DNA of 12,541 bases from an uncultured Hyphomonadaceae bacterium (GCA_938049795.1 CALLCD010000127.1:1-12541); one strand, 5' to 3'; counted from the first letter of the stretch, positions 1 through 5,179 are shown. Numbers and translations: made by a program. The notes: generated from the sequence alone by a model not told the origin.

Positions 1-1550
1 GATAATACAAGGGATTGGAGAAATTGCGCGACTGATCTTCATCTTATCTCAATCCGCATGTGCTACTTCGATCTACATTGGGCGAACCACCCACAGAAAA
101 AGCTTTTGTTTTTTAACTGTGGAGTCTGTCTTGAGTTTGCCCCTTCCCATCGACAAGCTGCGTGAAGAGATCGCCCAAGCGAACGGGATAGAGCTATTCA
201 AGCGATATTGCGAGCGCGAGGCTGCGGAGATTATTGGCATCCATGCGCAAACTTTGAAGCGACACAGGTTGCAATCCAAAATCGCCTATGCGTCGATGGG
301 GCCGAGGACCAACTTCTATTTCGGCTATCAGATCACCGAATATCTAGTCAGGAGCATCAAATGCGTGAGCCAACGGAACCCGCCTTCAAGCTCGCAGAGT
401 ATTGGATCGCGAAAAGGCCGAACTCAGAGAAATACTACCGCTTCTGGTGGGACAAAGAAAGCAGATGCACAAGACGCGCTTCACTTGGCACAACAGACCT
501 TCAAGAGGCCATCGCAGAGTTAAAGCTCTGGTATGTGCGCCATCATCACCCCGAGAATGAAGAGCTCGAATCTGTGCCGCTACCGACTGTTCTGAGAATT
601 TACTATGAAGAACACGCGATGGATTTGCCGTCTCACGAAGCGCTACGCATTGGGCTGACGAAATGGCTTGACCATTTTGGAGCTGTTAGTGTCGCCGAGG
701 CCGTAAAACCTCAATCGATTGAGCGCTTTATCGACATGCTTGAGGGGAAAGACTACAGCCCGAATTATATCAATCGGATACTGGCTTCAGGCCGGGCTGC
801 CATTAATCGCGCCTATAAGCGCGGCATGCTCAAGAACAACGCATATATTCGCGAAGTGAAGGTCGGTTACACGCCGCCCAAAGGTCGGCCACTATCGATG
901 GATGAGATGCGTGCGCTCTATCATTTGACCGACAAAGACTATTTGAAGCGCTTTATTCTCTGGATGGTTGGGACAGTTGCGCGGCCGACGGCGCTTTTTG
1001 AGTTGCATCTAAGCCATATCGACTTGGAACATAATCTGGTGCAGCTAAACCCTGAGGGGCGGGCGCAGAACAAGAAATACCGCCCAACGGTCAAGTTGCC
1101 TGAGACATTGCGTGATTATGTCGGGGAGGGGCCATATCTGCTTATGAATAAGGAGCGCCGCGTTGATGATGTGCGCTATGCATGGCGACGAGTAAGGAAA
1201 GCTGCCGGGTTCGGCAAAGATGTGACGCCTTATTCGATACGCCACACGATGGCGCGGCACTTAAGAATATGTGGTGTACCGGCGTGGGAAGTGTCTGCGC
1301 AGCTTGGTCATAAGCAGCCTGGACTGTCTGTCACCGAGATTTACGCGCCTTTCGCCCCTGCATACTTGGCTACGTCCGTGCAAGAAATTGATAAGTATTT
1401 GAAAACATTGCTTATTCCTACTAGTGAGCGACCGCTAACGTGGCCAGTCCATGTCCAGTGCCCGAATCATGACAATCCGTGTGATGGCATATGTTCTTGT
1501 AACCATAAGGGAAAAATGGTGGTCGATACAAGGATTGAACTTGTGACCCC
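1..1550. mobile_element. Right end of an integrated element (genomic island or prophage) in tRNA-Val
   Basis: A tyrosine recombinase gene lies directly against the 3' end of an intact tRNA-Val gene, preceded by a small helix-turn-helix gene. This is the standard arrangement at the integrase end of tRNA-targeted islands and prophages. The element lies to the left of the tRNA 3' terminus (about 1517). Its true crossover point inside the tRNA 3' half cannot be placed, because the second att copy lies outside the window, so the right coordinate is approximate. The DNA here looks less G/C-rich than the chromosome to its right, which fits horizontal acquisition. The left end, cargo and element class are not visible. 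No second copy of the tRNA 3' end was found in the window. Confidence 0.8.
131..523 (+). CDS. Small helix-turn-helix protein preceding the integrase (excisionase/MerR-like fold)
   Basis: Roughly 130 residues. The N-terminal 80 residues contain a winged helix-turn-helix-like segment (YCEREAAEIIGIHAQTLKRH followed by a short wing and FGYQITEYLV). This is the arrangement of small DNA-binding proteins that often sit just before alphaproteobacterial island integrases and may act as directionality or regulatory factors; that role is inferred. I chose the TTG at 131 because GGAG at 121-124 sits 6 bases ahead of it. A GTG at 119 is in frame but has no ribosome binding site. The Ser/Thr/Arg/Lys-rich C-terminal part (after about residue 77) overlaps the integrase gene in another frame by 163 bases. 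The overlap may be genuine, since such proteins often carry low-complexity tails, or it may reflect a lost stop or a frameshift. Confidence 0.6.
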   Translation: MSLPLPIDKLREEIAQANGIELFKRYCEREAAEIIGIHAQTLKRHRLQSKIAYASMGPRTNFYFGYQITEYLVRSIKCVSQRNPPSSSQSIGSRKGRTQRNTTASGGTKKADAQDALHLAQQTFKRPSQS

Positions 1551-1665
1551 TGCAATGTCAATGCAGTGCTCTACCGCTGAGCTAATCGACCATTTGTATT
1601 TCGTCACCGCTCAAATCGGACTTTGTGGCCCGTCTGTCAAGCGTCTTAGTGGCTCGGCCTGCTAG
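361..1665 (+). CDS. Tyrosine recombinase (site-specific integrase), tail reads through the tRNA
   Basis: Integrates and excises the element by strand exchange at the tRNA-Val site. The start at ATG 361 is set by AGGAG at 350-354 with 6-base spacing, giving 434 residues. The N-terminal half (to about 180) fits a core-binding domain and the catalytic domain follows. Catalytic landmarks are Arg208 (TVARPTA), a lysine of the beta-hairpin near 238-239, box II at 291-295 (YSIRH), Gly316-His317 (QLGHK) and the nucleophile Tyr328 (TEIYAPF). Box II normally reads HxxR; here the first residue is Tyr, so one conserved position is altered, a substitution also tolerated in some families. About 25 residues past Tyr328 the domain should end, yet the frame continues. 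Residues 361-382 are rich in Cys and His. Residues 386-410 are antisense to tRNA-Val, and 411-434 come from the chromosomal flank. The stop TAG (1663-1665) overlaps the cpdR stop. Confidence 0.88.
   Translation: MREPTEPAFKLAEYWIAKRPNSEKYYRFWWDKESRCTRRASLGTTDLQEAIAELKLWYVRHHHPENEELESVPLPTVLRIYYEEHAMDLPSHEALRIGLTKWLDHFGAVSVAEAVKPQSIERFIDMLEGKDYSPNYINRILASGRAAINRAYKRGMLKNNAYIREVKVGYTPPKGRPLSMDEMRALYHLTDKDYLKRFILWMVGTVARPTALFELHLSHIDLEHNLVQLNPEGRAQNKKYRPTVKLPETLRDYVGEGPYLLMNKERRVDDVRYAWRRVRKAAGFGKDVTPYSIRHTMARHLRICGVPAWEVSAQLGHKQPGLSVTEIYAPFAPAYLATSVQEIDKYLKTLLIPTSERPLTWPVHVQCPNHDNPCDGICSCNHKGKMVVDTRIELVTPAMSMQCSTAELIDHLYFVTAQIGLCGPSVKRLSGSAC
1517..1591 (-). tRNA. tRNA-Val (anticodon GAC), with encoded CCA
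   Basis: Read on the minus strand, a full cloverleaf folds. The acceptor stem is GGTCGAT with ATCGACC (7 perfect pairs). The D stem is GCTC/GAGC, the anticodon stem CTGCA/TGCAG with loop TTGACAT, and the T stem ACAAG/CTTGT with loop TTCAATC. The anticodon GAC reads valine codons GUC and GUU. The discriminator is A (1520) and CCA is encoded at 1517-1519. The gene is intact despite serving as the integration site, as expected when the element restores the 3' half. It lies 70 bases downstream of cpdR on the same strand. Confidence 0.95.
1612..1640 (-). promoter_or_regulatory. Candidate tRNA-Val promoter
   Basis: On the minus strand a perfect TTGACA (-35, 1635-1640) is followed by a 17-base spacer and GATTTG (1612-1617), a poor -10 match. 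Initiation about 7 bases further on would give a leader of roughly 14 bases before the tRNA. It lies between cpdR and the tRNA, so the tRNA may be transcribed independently of cpdR. Confidence 0.45.
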
Positions 1666-2021
1666 GCGGCCATGACGCGTTCGACTTCATCGACGATTTC
1701 GCGCAAGTGGAAGGGTTTGGACAGGATCTTCGAGCCAGCCGGTGTTGGTGCGCCCGAGGACAGGGCCACGGCCGCAAAACCCGTAATGAAAACAATCTTC
1801 ATAGCCGGATCAAGCTCGGCCCCGCGCCGCGCCAGTTCGATCCCGTCAAGCCCGGGCATAACAATATCGGTGAGCAGCAGATCAAACACTTCGCGTTCGA
1901 GCGCTTCGAGCGCGCCTTCGCCGTCTTCGTGATCTTGCACATCGTGTCCAGCCCGTCTGAGCGCGGCCGAAAGGAAGGTGCGCAGCGAGTGATCATCTTC
2001 TGCCAGCAGGATTTTTGTCAT
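1662..2021 (-). CDS. cpdR: CpdR-type single-domain response regulator
   Basis: A 119-residue receiver domain with no output domain. Visible landmarks are the acidic pair Glu8-Asp9-Asp10, the phosphoacceptor Asp52 in LLLTDIVMPGLDGIELA, the Thr/Ser position in IVFITGFAAVAL and the conserved Lys in ILSKPFHLREIV. The FITGFAAVAL and SKPFHLR stretches are characteristic of CpdR. In Caulobacter and rhizobia, unphosphorylated CpdR primes the ClpXP protease for degradation of cell-cycle regulators, and phosphorylation through the CckA-ChpT relay switches this off; the role here is inferred by family. The protein ends in Ala-Ala, reminiscent of a ClpXP degron. The start ATG (2019-2021) has GAGG upstream. 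The gene diverges from the amidohydrolase gene and is followed by tRNA-Val. Its stop codon overlaps the recombinase stop on the other strand. Confidence 0.93.
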   Translation of the reverse strand: MTKILLAEDDHSLRTFLSAALRRAGHDVQDHEDGEGALEALEREVFDLLLTDIVMPGLDGIELARRGAELDPAMKIVFITGFAAVALSSGAPTPAGSKILSKPFHLREIVDEVERVMAA

Positions 2022-2096
2022 GTCTTGCCTCGTTAAAATTGGCCTATCGGGGACATTAAGACAGGTGATGGTAAATCTGAAATGAATAAAAGGGGC

Positions 2097-2124
2097 TTGA
2101 CCGGCGCAATCTTACATTAATTTA
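2097..2124 (+). promoter_or_regulatory. Candidate promoter for the amidohydrolase gene
   Basis: TTGACC (2097-2102) is followed 16 bases later by AATTTA (2119-2124). Transcription would begin about 2131, essentially at the GTG start at 2132, implying a leaderless message. The -10 match is weak and the assignment tentative. It lies in the 110-base gap shared with divergent cpdR. Confidence 0.35.
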
Positions 2125-2131
2125 TGCAGGA

Positions 2132-3028
2132 GTGACCCCGATCCTTGCTTCAGTTCCGCGCAAACCCGTCTGCCCTTCGGTAGGATTGGAGGCATTTGCG
2201 ACGCGTTTCCCCCGAAATGGAGCGGAAACTTTCCCGATTCTATTTGCGTCCCCGCATAGCGGGTCAGCTTATCCACAGGATATGATCGGTGATTTACGTG
2301 TACCTTTAATGGCTCTGCGGCGGACGGAAGATGCTTTTATAGATCAATTGTTTGAGAGCGTGCCGGATTTGGGCGGACATTTGCTGTTTGCCAATTATGC
2401 GCGCGGTTATGTCGATCTCAACCGGGATGCGCGCGAGCTTGATCCGCAGATGTTCCGCGATGGTCCCCCGCGCACTGTGGGCTTGCCAACCCCGCGCGTG
2501 GAGGCGGGGCTTGGCTGTTTGCCGAAAGTGGCCGCAGGCGGTGAGTTGATCTATGCGCGCCCGATGAGCCGGGCGGACGGGGAGTACAGGCTTGCCCAAG
2601 TGCATGACGCCTATCATAGTTTTTTGCGCTCCACGCTCGATCATTTCGCAAAAGAGGTGGGCATTGCCGTTCTAATTGACTGTCACTCCATGCCGTCCCA
2701 TCTGCCAGGGCGCAAAGCTATGCCGGACATAGTGCTCGGAGATCGGTTCGGCTCAAGCTGTTCGAGCAAGCTGACAGGGCTCGCCGAACGTGCCTTTCGC
2801 AAGCTGGGTTATAAGGTGGCGCGCAATTCGCCCTATGCCGGCGGGTACACCACACGCTGCTATGGCCGTCCAAAGCGCCAGATCCATGCCTTACAGATCG
2901 AAATCAATCGCGGGCTGTACATGGATGAAGCCCAGGTTCGCCCGTCAGATGGCTTCAAAACGGTGCAAAACGACCTTAAATCGGTGATTAAGGCCTGTTG
3001 CGCATTTGCCGATCGTTACGCCTCTTAG
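2132..3028 (+). CDS. N-formylglutamate amidohydrolase family protein
   Basis: A 298-residue, probably cytoplasmic, metal-dependent hydrolase of the N-formylglutamate amidohydrolase family, whose named reaction is N-formylglutamate to glutamate plus formate (histidine-degradation chemistry). The actual substrate here is uncertain, since no other hut gene is nearby. Motifs are SPHSG (40-44), NYARGYVDLNR (88-98), DCHSMP (183-188), PYAGGYTT (234-241) and QIEINRGLYMDE (255-266), covering the His/Glu/Asp metal ligands and substrate Arg. I recall this family next to cpdR in other alphaproteobacteria, so the pairing looks ancestral. The start is uncertain: GTG 2132 is the earliest in-frame candidate, but its AGGAG (2128-2132) overlaps the start codon itself, so either the start is unusual or the message is leaderless. 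Confidence 0.88.
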   Translation: MTPILASVPRKPVCPSVGLEAFATRFPRNGAETFPILFASPHSGSAYPQDMIGDLRVPLMALRRTEDAFIDQLFESVPDLGGHLLFANYARGYVDLNRDARELDPQMFRDGPPRTVGLPTPRVEAGLGCLPKVAAGGELIYARPMSRADGEYRLAQVHDAYHSFLRSTLDHFAKEVGIAVLIDCHSMPSHLPGRKAMPDIVLGDRFGSSCSSKLTGLAERAFRKLGYKVARNSPYAGGYTTRCYGRPKRQIHALQIEINRGLYMDEAQVRPSDGFKTVQNDLKSVIKACCAFADRYAS

Positions 3029-3039
3029 CGTGATCGGCC

Positions 3040-3069
3040 AAAAAAAAGCCGCACCAGAAAGGCGCGGCT
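3040..3069 (-). terminator. Intrinsic terminator, leftward
   Basis: On the minus strand a 6-bp stem, AGCCGC/GCGGCT (3064-3069 with 3047-3052) around an 11-base loop, runs straight into eight T residues (3047-3040). In the plus direction the stem is followed by A residues, so it is not a good terminator for the amidohydrolase gene. A leftward transcript originating between 3069 and 3273 is therefore implied. Confidence 0.7.
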
Positions 3070-3104
3070 AAAAAGTTAGGGAGGAAACGCCGAAGCGTTG
3101 GACC
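3040..3104 (-). ncRNA. Candidate small regulatory RNA (about 60-65 nt)
   Basis: Read leftward, the predicted transcript opens with the hairpin AACGC-UUCG-GCGUU (3099-3086), a C(UUCG)G tetraloop of exceptional stability. A single-stranded stretch containing UCCUCCCUAAC follows (3085-3075), and the RNA ends in a terminator hairpin with eight U residues (3069-3040). A promoter-like pair lies just upstream (3106-3134). The 5' hairpin, unpaired anti-Shine-Dalgarno CCUCCC and Rho-independent terminator match the plan of several alphaproteobacterial trans-acting sRNAs that block ribosome binding sites. No long open frame fits here. This is a prediction from sequence alone and I do not recognise a named family. 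Confidence 0.45.
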
Positions 3105-3105
3105 T

Positions 3106-3134
3106 TATTTATGTTGCGGCGCAACAAAGTACAA
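3106..3134 (-). promoter_or_regulatory. Candidate sRNA promoter with palindromic operator in the spacer
   Basis: On the minus strand TTGTAC (3129-3134) and TAAATA (3106-3111) are separated by 17 bases (3112-3128). The spacer carries the perfect inverted repeat TGTTGC-N3-GCAACA (3112-3126), placed so that a bound protein would block RNA polymerase. The palindrome resembles TTGC-N3-GCAA sites that I associate, from memory, with PhaR control of polyhydroxyalkanoate genes in alphaproteobacteria. That link is unverified. Confidence 0.4.
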
Positions 3135-3164
3135 TGCTTTCTTGGCACTTTACGCAGATAGGTT

Positions 3165-3182
3165 CCATGCAAAAATGCATGG
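3165..3182. repeat. Perfect hairpin CCATGCA-N4-TGCATGG
   Basis: A 7-bp perfect inverted repeat with a 4-base AAAA loop lies about 90 bases upstream of the XRE regulator gene. No T-tract follows on either strand, so it is not a terminator. It could be an operator (perhaps for autoregulation by the XRE protein) or part of a leader structure. Confidence 0.5.
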
Positions 3183-3206
3183 GGTACGCAGCGGCATGGC
3201 TCTTGC

Positions 3207-3220
3207 TGTGACAGTTCACA
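3207..3220. promoter_or_regulatory. Candidate operator TGTGA-N4-TCACA
   Basis: A 5-bp inverted repeat with 4-base spacing sits 53 bases ahead of the XRE gene start. The half-sites look like those of CRP/FNR-family proteins; N4 spacing is FNR-like whereas CRP uses N6. A second short hairpin, GGGAC-N6-GTCCC, lies at 3234-3249 just before the ribosome binding site. Confidence 0.3.
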
Positions 3221-3273
3221 ACTATCCAGAAACGGGACTCGCATGTCCCCTGAGACCATTGTGGAGCGAATAA

Positions 3274-3672
3274 ATGGCAGACGATACAGATCTTCATGTC
3301 GGAAAACGGCTACGTCGCCGCCGTCGCCTTTTGGGCATGACCCAGCAGGAATTGGCCGTTCAGGTTGGCGTCAGATTCCAGCAGATCCAGAAATATGAGT
3401 GCGGTGCAAACCGTATGACCTCTTCGCGGCTCTATGATCTGTCGCAGGCGCTGAACGTCACCGTGCAGTATTTCTTTGATGGATTGGACGCGCGCGACTT
3501 CCCGGGCAAACCGGCCAATGATGCCGAACACCTTGTCGGCGACGTCCTCAGCCAGAAAGAAACCCTCGAACTGGTGCGCGCCTATTACCGGCTCAGCGAG
3601 CGGCCACGGCGCCGGCTTCTGGAACTGGCCAAGGCGCTTGAAGTGGATGCCGACGACAATATGGCGTCCTAA
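3274..3672 (+). CDS. Cro/C1-type (XRE) helix-turn-helix transcriptional regulator
   Basis: A 132-residue DNA-binding protein. Residues about 9-70 form a Cro/C1-type helix-turn-helix, with the arginine-rich GKRLRRRRRLLGMTQQELAVQVGV, the recognition helix region VRFQQIQKYE and the downstream YDLSQALNVTVQYFFDGL. The C-terminal 60 residues are a short helical extension, typical of a regulator subfamily widespread in alphaproteobacteria. Targets are unknown. The start ATG 3274 has GGAG (3263-3266) 7 bases upstream. It is followed after 39 bases by hisN on the same strand, which suggests cotranscription without proving a functional link. The palindrome-rich upstream gap offers candidate autoregulatory sites. 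Confidence 0.88.
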   Translation: MADDTDLHVGKRLRRRRRLLGMTQQELAVQVGVRFQQIQKYECGANRMTSSRLYDLSQALNVTVQYFFDGLDARDFPGKPANDAEHLVGDVLSQKETLELVRAYYRLSERPRRRLLELAKALEVDADDNMAS

Positions 3673-3711
3673 CACTTGCCGCAGTTTGGCTGACGCGTTA
3701 GGCCCGTGCCT

Positions 3712-4554
3712 ATGACGCACACGCCTTTATCCCCAGACGAAATGACCCAGGCGCTCGGCTTTGCCGGGCGTCTTGCCGATGCAGCATGGACGGCCATTGC
3801 GCCGCATTTCCGTGCGCTCGACACCGTTGAAAACAAGCTCGACGCCGCGCCGGGCGACGCCTTTGATCCAGTGACCGAAGCCGATCAGGCCGCCGAACGG
3901 GCAATGCGCGCCTTGATTGCCGAGCAGCGCCCCGAAGACGGCGTGCAGGGCGAGGAATATGACGACACCCCGTCACAAAACGGCTTTAACTGGGTGCTTG
4001 ATCCGATTGATGGCACCCGCGCATTTGTGGCGGGTCTGCCGGTCTGGACCACGCTGATTGCATTGTGCGGGCCGGATGGAGTGCCGATCATTGGCGTTAT
4101 CGACCAGCCTGTCCTTGGCGAGCGCTATCTTGGTTGGCCCGGTGGCGCAGCGCTCGAGACAGCTGGCACGCGGACGCCGCTTCATGTGTCGAGCCAAACC
4201 GATCTGCGCCAAGCCGTCATCGCCACCACAGACCCGTTCATTATGAATCCTGCCGAACAGGGCGCATGGACCCATCTGCGCCACACCGCCCAGATCGTCC
4301 GCTATGGCCTTGATGCCTACGCCTATGCACGGCTCGCAGCGGGCACAATTGATCTTGTCGCAGAAGGCGGTTTGCAGCCCTATGATGCCGCCGCCTTGAT
4401 ACCCGTTGTGCGCGGGGCGGGCGGGCTCGCTTGCAATTGGCATGGCGACCCGGCATTGCCCGGCGGACAATTGGTCTGCGCCTCCACTCAAATCCTGCTC
4501 GATCAAGCGCTGATCAGCCTCCGCCGCAGTGTAGACCGCACCCCCAAACGCTAA
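3712..4554 (+). CDS. hisN: Histidinol-phosphatase, inositol monophosphatase superfamily
   Basis: Predicted to convert histidinol phosphate to histidinol, the penultimate phase of histidine biosynthesis, using Mg2+. With the start at ATG 3712 the protein has 280 residues. TTAGG (3698-3702) lies 9 bases upstream; a GTG at 3706 is an in-frame alternative. IMPase motifs are intact: FDPVTEADQAAE (51-62), GEE (80-82), the metal-binding LDPIDGTRAF (96-105) and the C-terminal LQPYDAAALIPVVRGAGG motif. The DGTRAFVAGLPVW stretch and the short N-terminal extension favour the HisN-type subfamily over true inositol phosphatases or CysQ, though substrate choice within this superfamily cannot be fixed from sequence alone. 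It follows the XRE gene and converges on hsp20 across a structured G-rich spacer. Confidence 0.85.
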   Translation: MTHTPLSPDEMTQALGFAGRLADAAWTAIAPHFRALDTVENKLDAAPGDAFDPVTEADQAAERAMRALIAEQRPEDGVQGEEYDDTPSQNGFNWVLDPIDGTRAFVAGLPVWTTLIALCGPDGVPIIGVIDQPVLGERYLGWPGGAALETAGTRTPLHVSSQTDLRQAVIATTDPFIMNPAEQGAWTHLRHTAQIVRYGLDAYAYARLAAGTIDLVAEGGLQPYDAAALIPVVRGAGGLACNWHGDPALPGGQLVCASTQILLDQALISLRRSVDRTPKR

Positions 4555-4572
4555 ACCCCACCCCCAATAAAC

Positions 4573-4656
4573 TGCGCCCCACCAAAAAGGGCAGGGCGCA
4601 ATCTCCCCTCGTCAGGGAGGAGGACGAGGGAGGGGGGAGGCTGAGGGAGGGGGAGG
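4573..4656. repeat. Structured G-rich intergenic segment: two inverted repeats and a G-quadruplex motif
   Basis: Between the ends of hisN (4554) and hsp20 (4658) lie three structures. One is a 7-bp inverted repeat TGCGCCC/GGGCGCA (4573-4579 and 4594-4600). The second is an 8-bp inverted repeat CCCTCGTC/GACGAGGG (4606-4613 and 4623-4630). The third is a purine tract with two near-identical copies of GAGGGAGGGGGGAGG (4626-4640) and GAGGGAGGGGGAGG (4643-4656). Four plus-strand G-runs with loops of 1, 7 and 1 bases (4628-4653) satisfy the usual G-quadruplex pattern. There is no U-tract, so it is not a standard terminator. It may be a dispersed intergenic repeat. Confidence 0.6.
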
Positions 4657-4657
4657 T

Positions 4658-5137
4658 TTAAGCCGCCGAGCCTTTTTTCCCATCAATCAGCGTCGGCTTG
4701 CCCGCTTTGGTTTTGCCAATCGCAATCTTGCGCGGTTTCATCGCTTCGGGCAGTTCGCGTAGCAGATCAATCCGCAGCAGGCCGTTCTTCAAATCCGCGC
4801 CGTTAACAACGACATGATCGGCAAGCTGGAACCGCCGGATAAAGCCGCGTTCGGCAATTCCGCGATGCAGGAACTCGCGCGCTTCAGCATCGTCGGAGCG
4901 AACATGCCGGCCGGTCACCGTCAGCAGCCCATCCTTGATCTCGATGTCGAGATCCTCTTCGGAAAAGCCTGCAACAGCCAGTTCAATTGAAAAGGCGTCT
5001 TCGGCGAGCCGCTCGATATTGTAGGGAGGATACCCCTGCGCACCGTCGAGCCGTGAAGCGGTGTCAATCATACCGGCGAGGCGGTCAAATCCGACCATTG
5101 TGCGGTAAAGAGGCGTCAAATCTGTTGGAATCGTCAT
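4658..5137 (-). CDS. Small heat-shock protein, Hsp20/alpha-crystallin family (IbpA-like)
   Basis: A 159-residue ATP-independent chaperone that binds unfolding proteins and holds them for DnaK/ClpB. The alpha-crystallin domain runs from about residue 36 (YPPYNIERL) to about 141. It includes AFSIELAVAGFSEEDLDIEI, LLTVTGRH, the loop FLHRGIAERGFIRRFQLAD and the closing ADLKNGLLRIDLLRELPE. The C-terminal I-x-I-type motif KIAI, used for oligomer assembly, is present. I chose ATG 5135-5137: it is preceded by AAGGA (5148-5152) and gives the family N-terminus MTIPTDLTPLYRTMVGFDRL. An upstream in-frame ATG (5254) would translate through the leader hairpins and is unlikely. Transcribed leftward from the gap shared with the divergent lipoprotein gene. 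Confidence 0.92.
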   Translation of the reverse strand: MTIPTDLTPLYRTMVGFDRLAGMIDTASRLDGAQGYPPYNIERLAEDAFSIELAVAGFSEEDLDIEIKDGLLTVTGRHVRSDDAEAREFLHRGIAERGFIRRFQLADHVVVNGADLKNGLLRIDLLRELPEAMKPRKIAIGKTKAGKPTLIDGKKGSAA

Positions 5138-5145
5138 GTTTTTCG

Positions 5146-5164
5146 TGTCCTTGTCAAAGCAACA
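5146..5164 (-). promoter_or_regulatory. ROSE-like RNA thermometer hairpin over the hsp20 ribosome binding site
   Basis: In the hsp20 leader, UGUUGCUU pairs with AAGGACA around a UGAC loop. The result is seven pairs (one a U-G) interrupted by a single bulged G opposite the Shine-Dalgarno. The U-U-G-C-U anti-Shine-Dalgarno with its unpaired G is the hallmark of ROSE elements, heat-labile switches common ahead of alphaproteobacterial hsp20 genes. The whole AAGGA (5148-5152) is sequestered, so translation should increase on heating. Function is inferred, not shown. Confidence 0.6.
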
Positions 5165-5179
5165 TCTGAAATTTACCAT

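Noticed and set aside
5..18. ATACAAGGGATTGG near the window start resembles the T-arm of the tRNA-Val (ATACAAGGATTGAAC at 1527-1541)
   Set aside because: The match is about 10 bases with an inserted G and no continuation on either side, too little to call a second att site.
208..360. Extended integrase start at 208
   Set aside because: ATG 361 has a perfect AGGAG at ideal spacing, and the upstream stretch is the coding region of the HTH protein in another frame.
3142..3157. TGGCAC followed by GC, resembling a sigma-54 promoter
   Set aside because: Only 8 bases separate GG and GC, whereas sigma-54 sites need 10.
3068..3297. Two minus-strand frames of about 62 residues in the gap before the XRE gene
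   Set aside because: Cysteine-rich, no family resemblance and no ribosome binding site; they run across the palindromes and the terminator stem.
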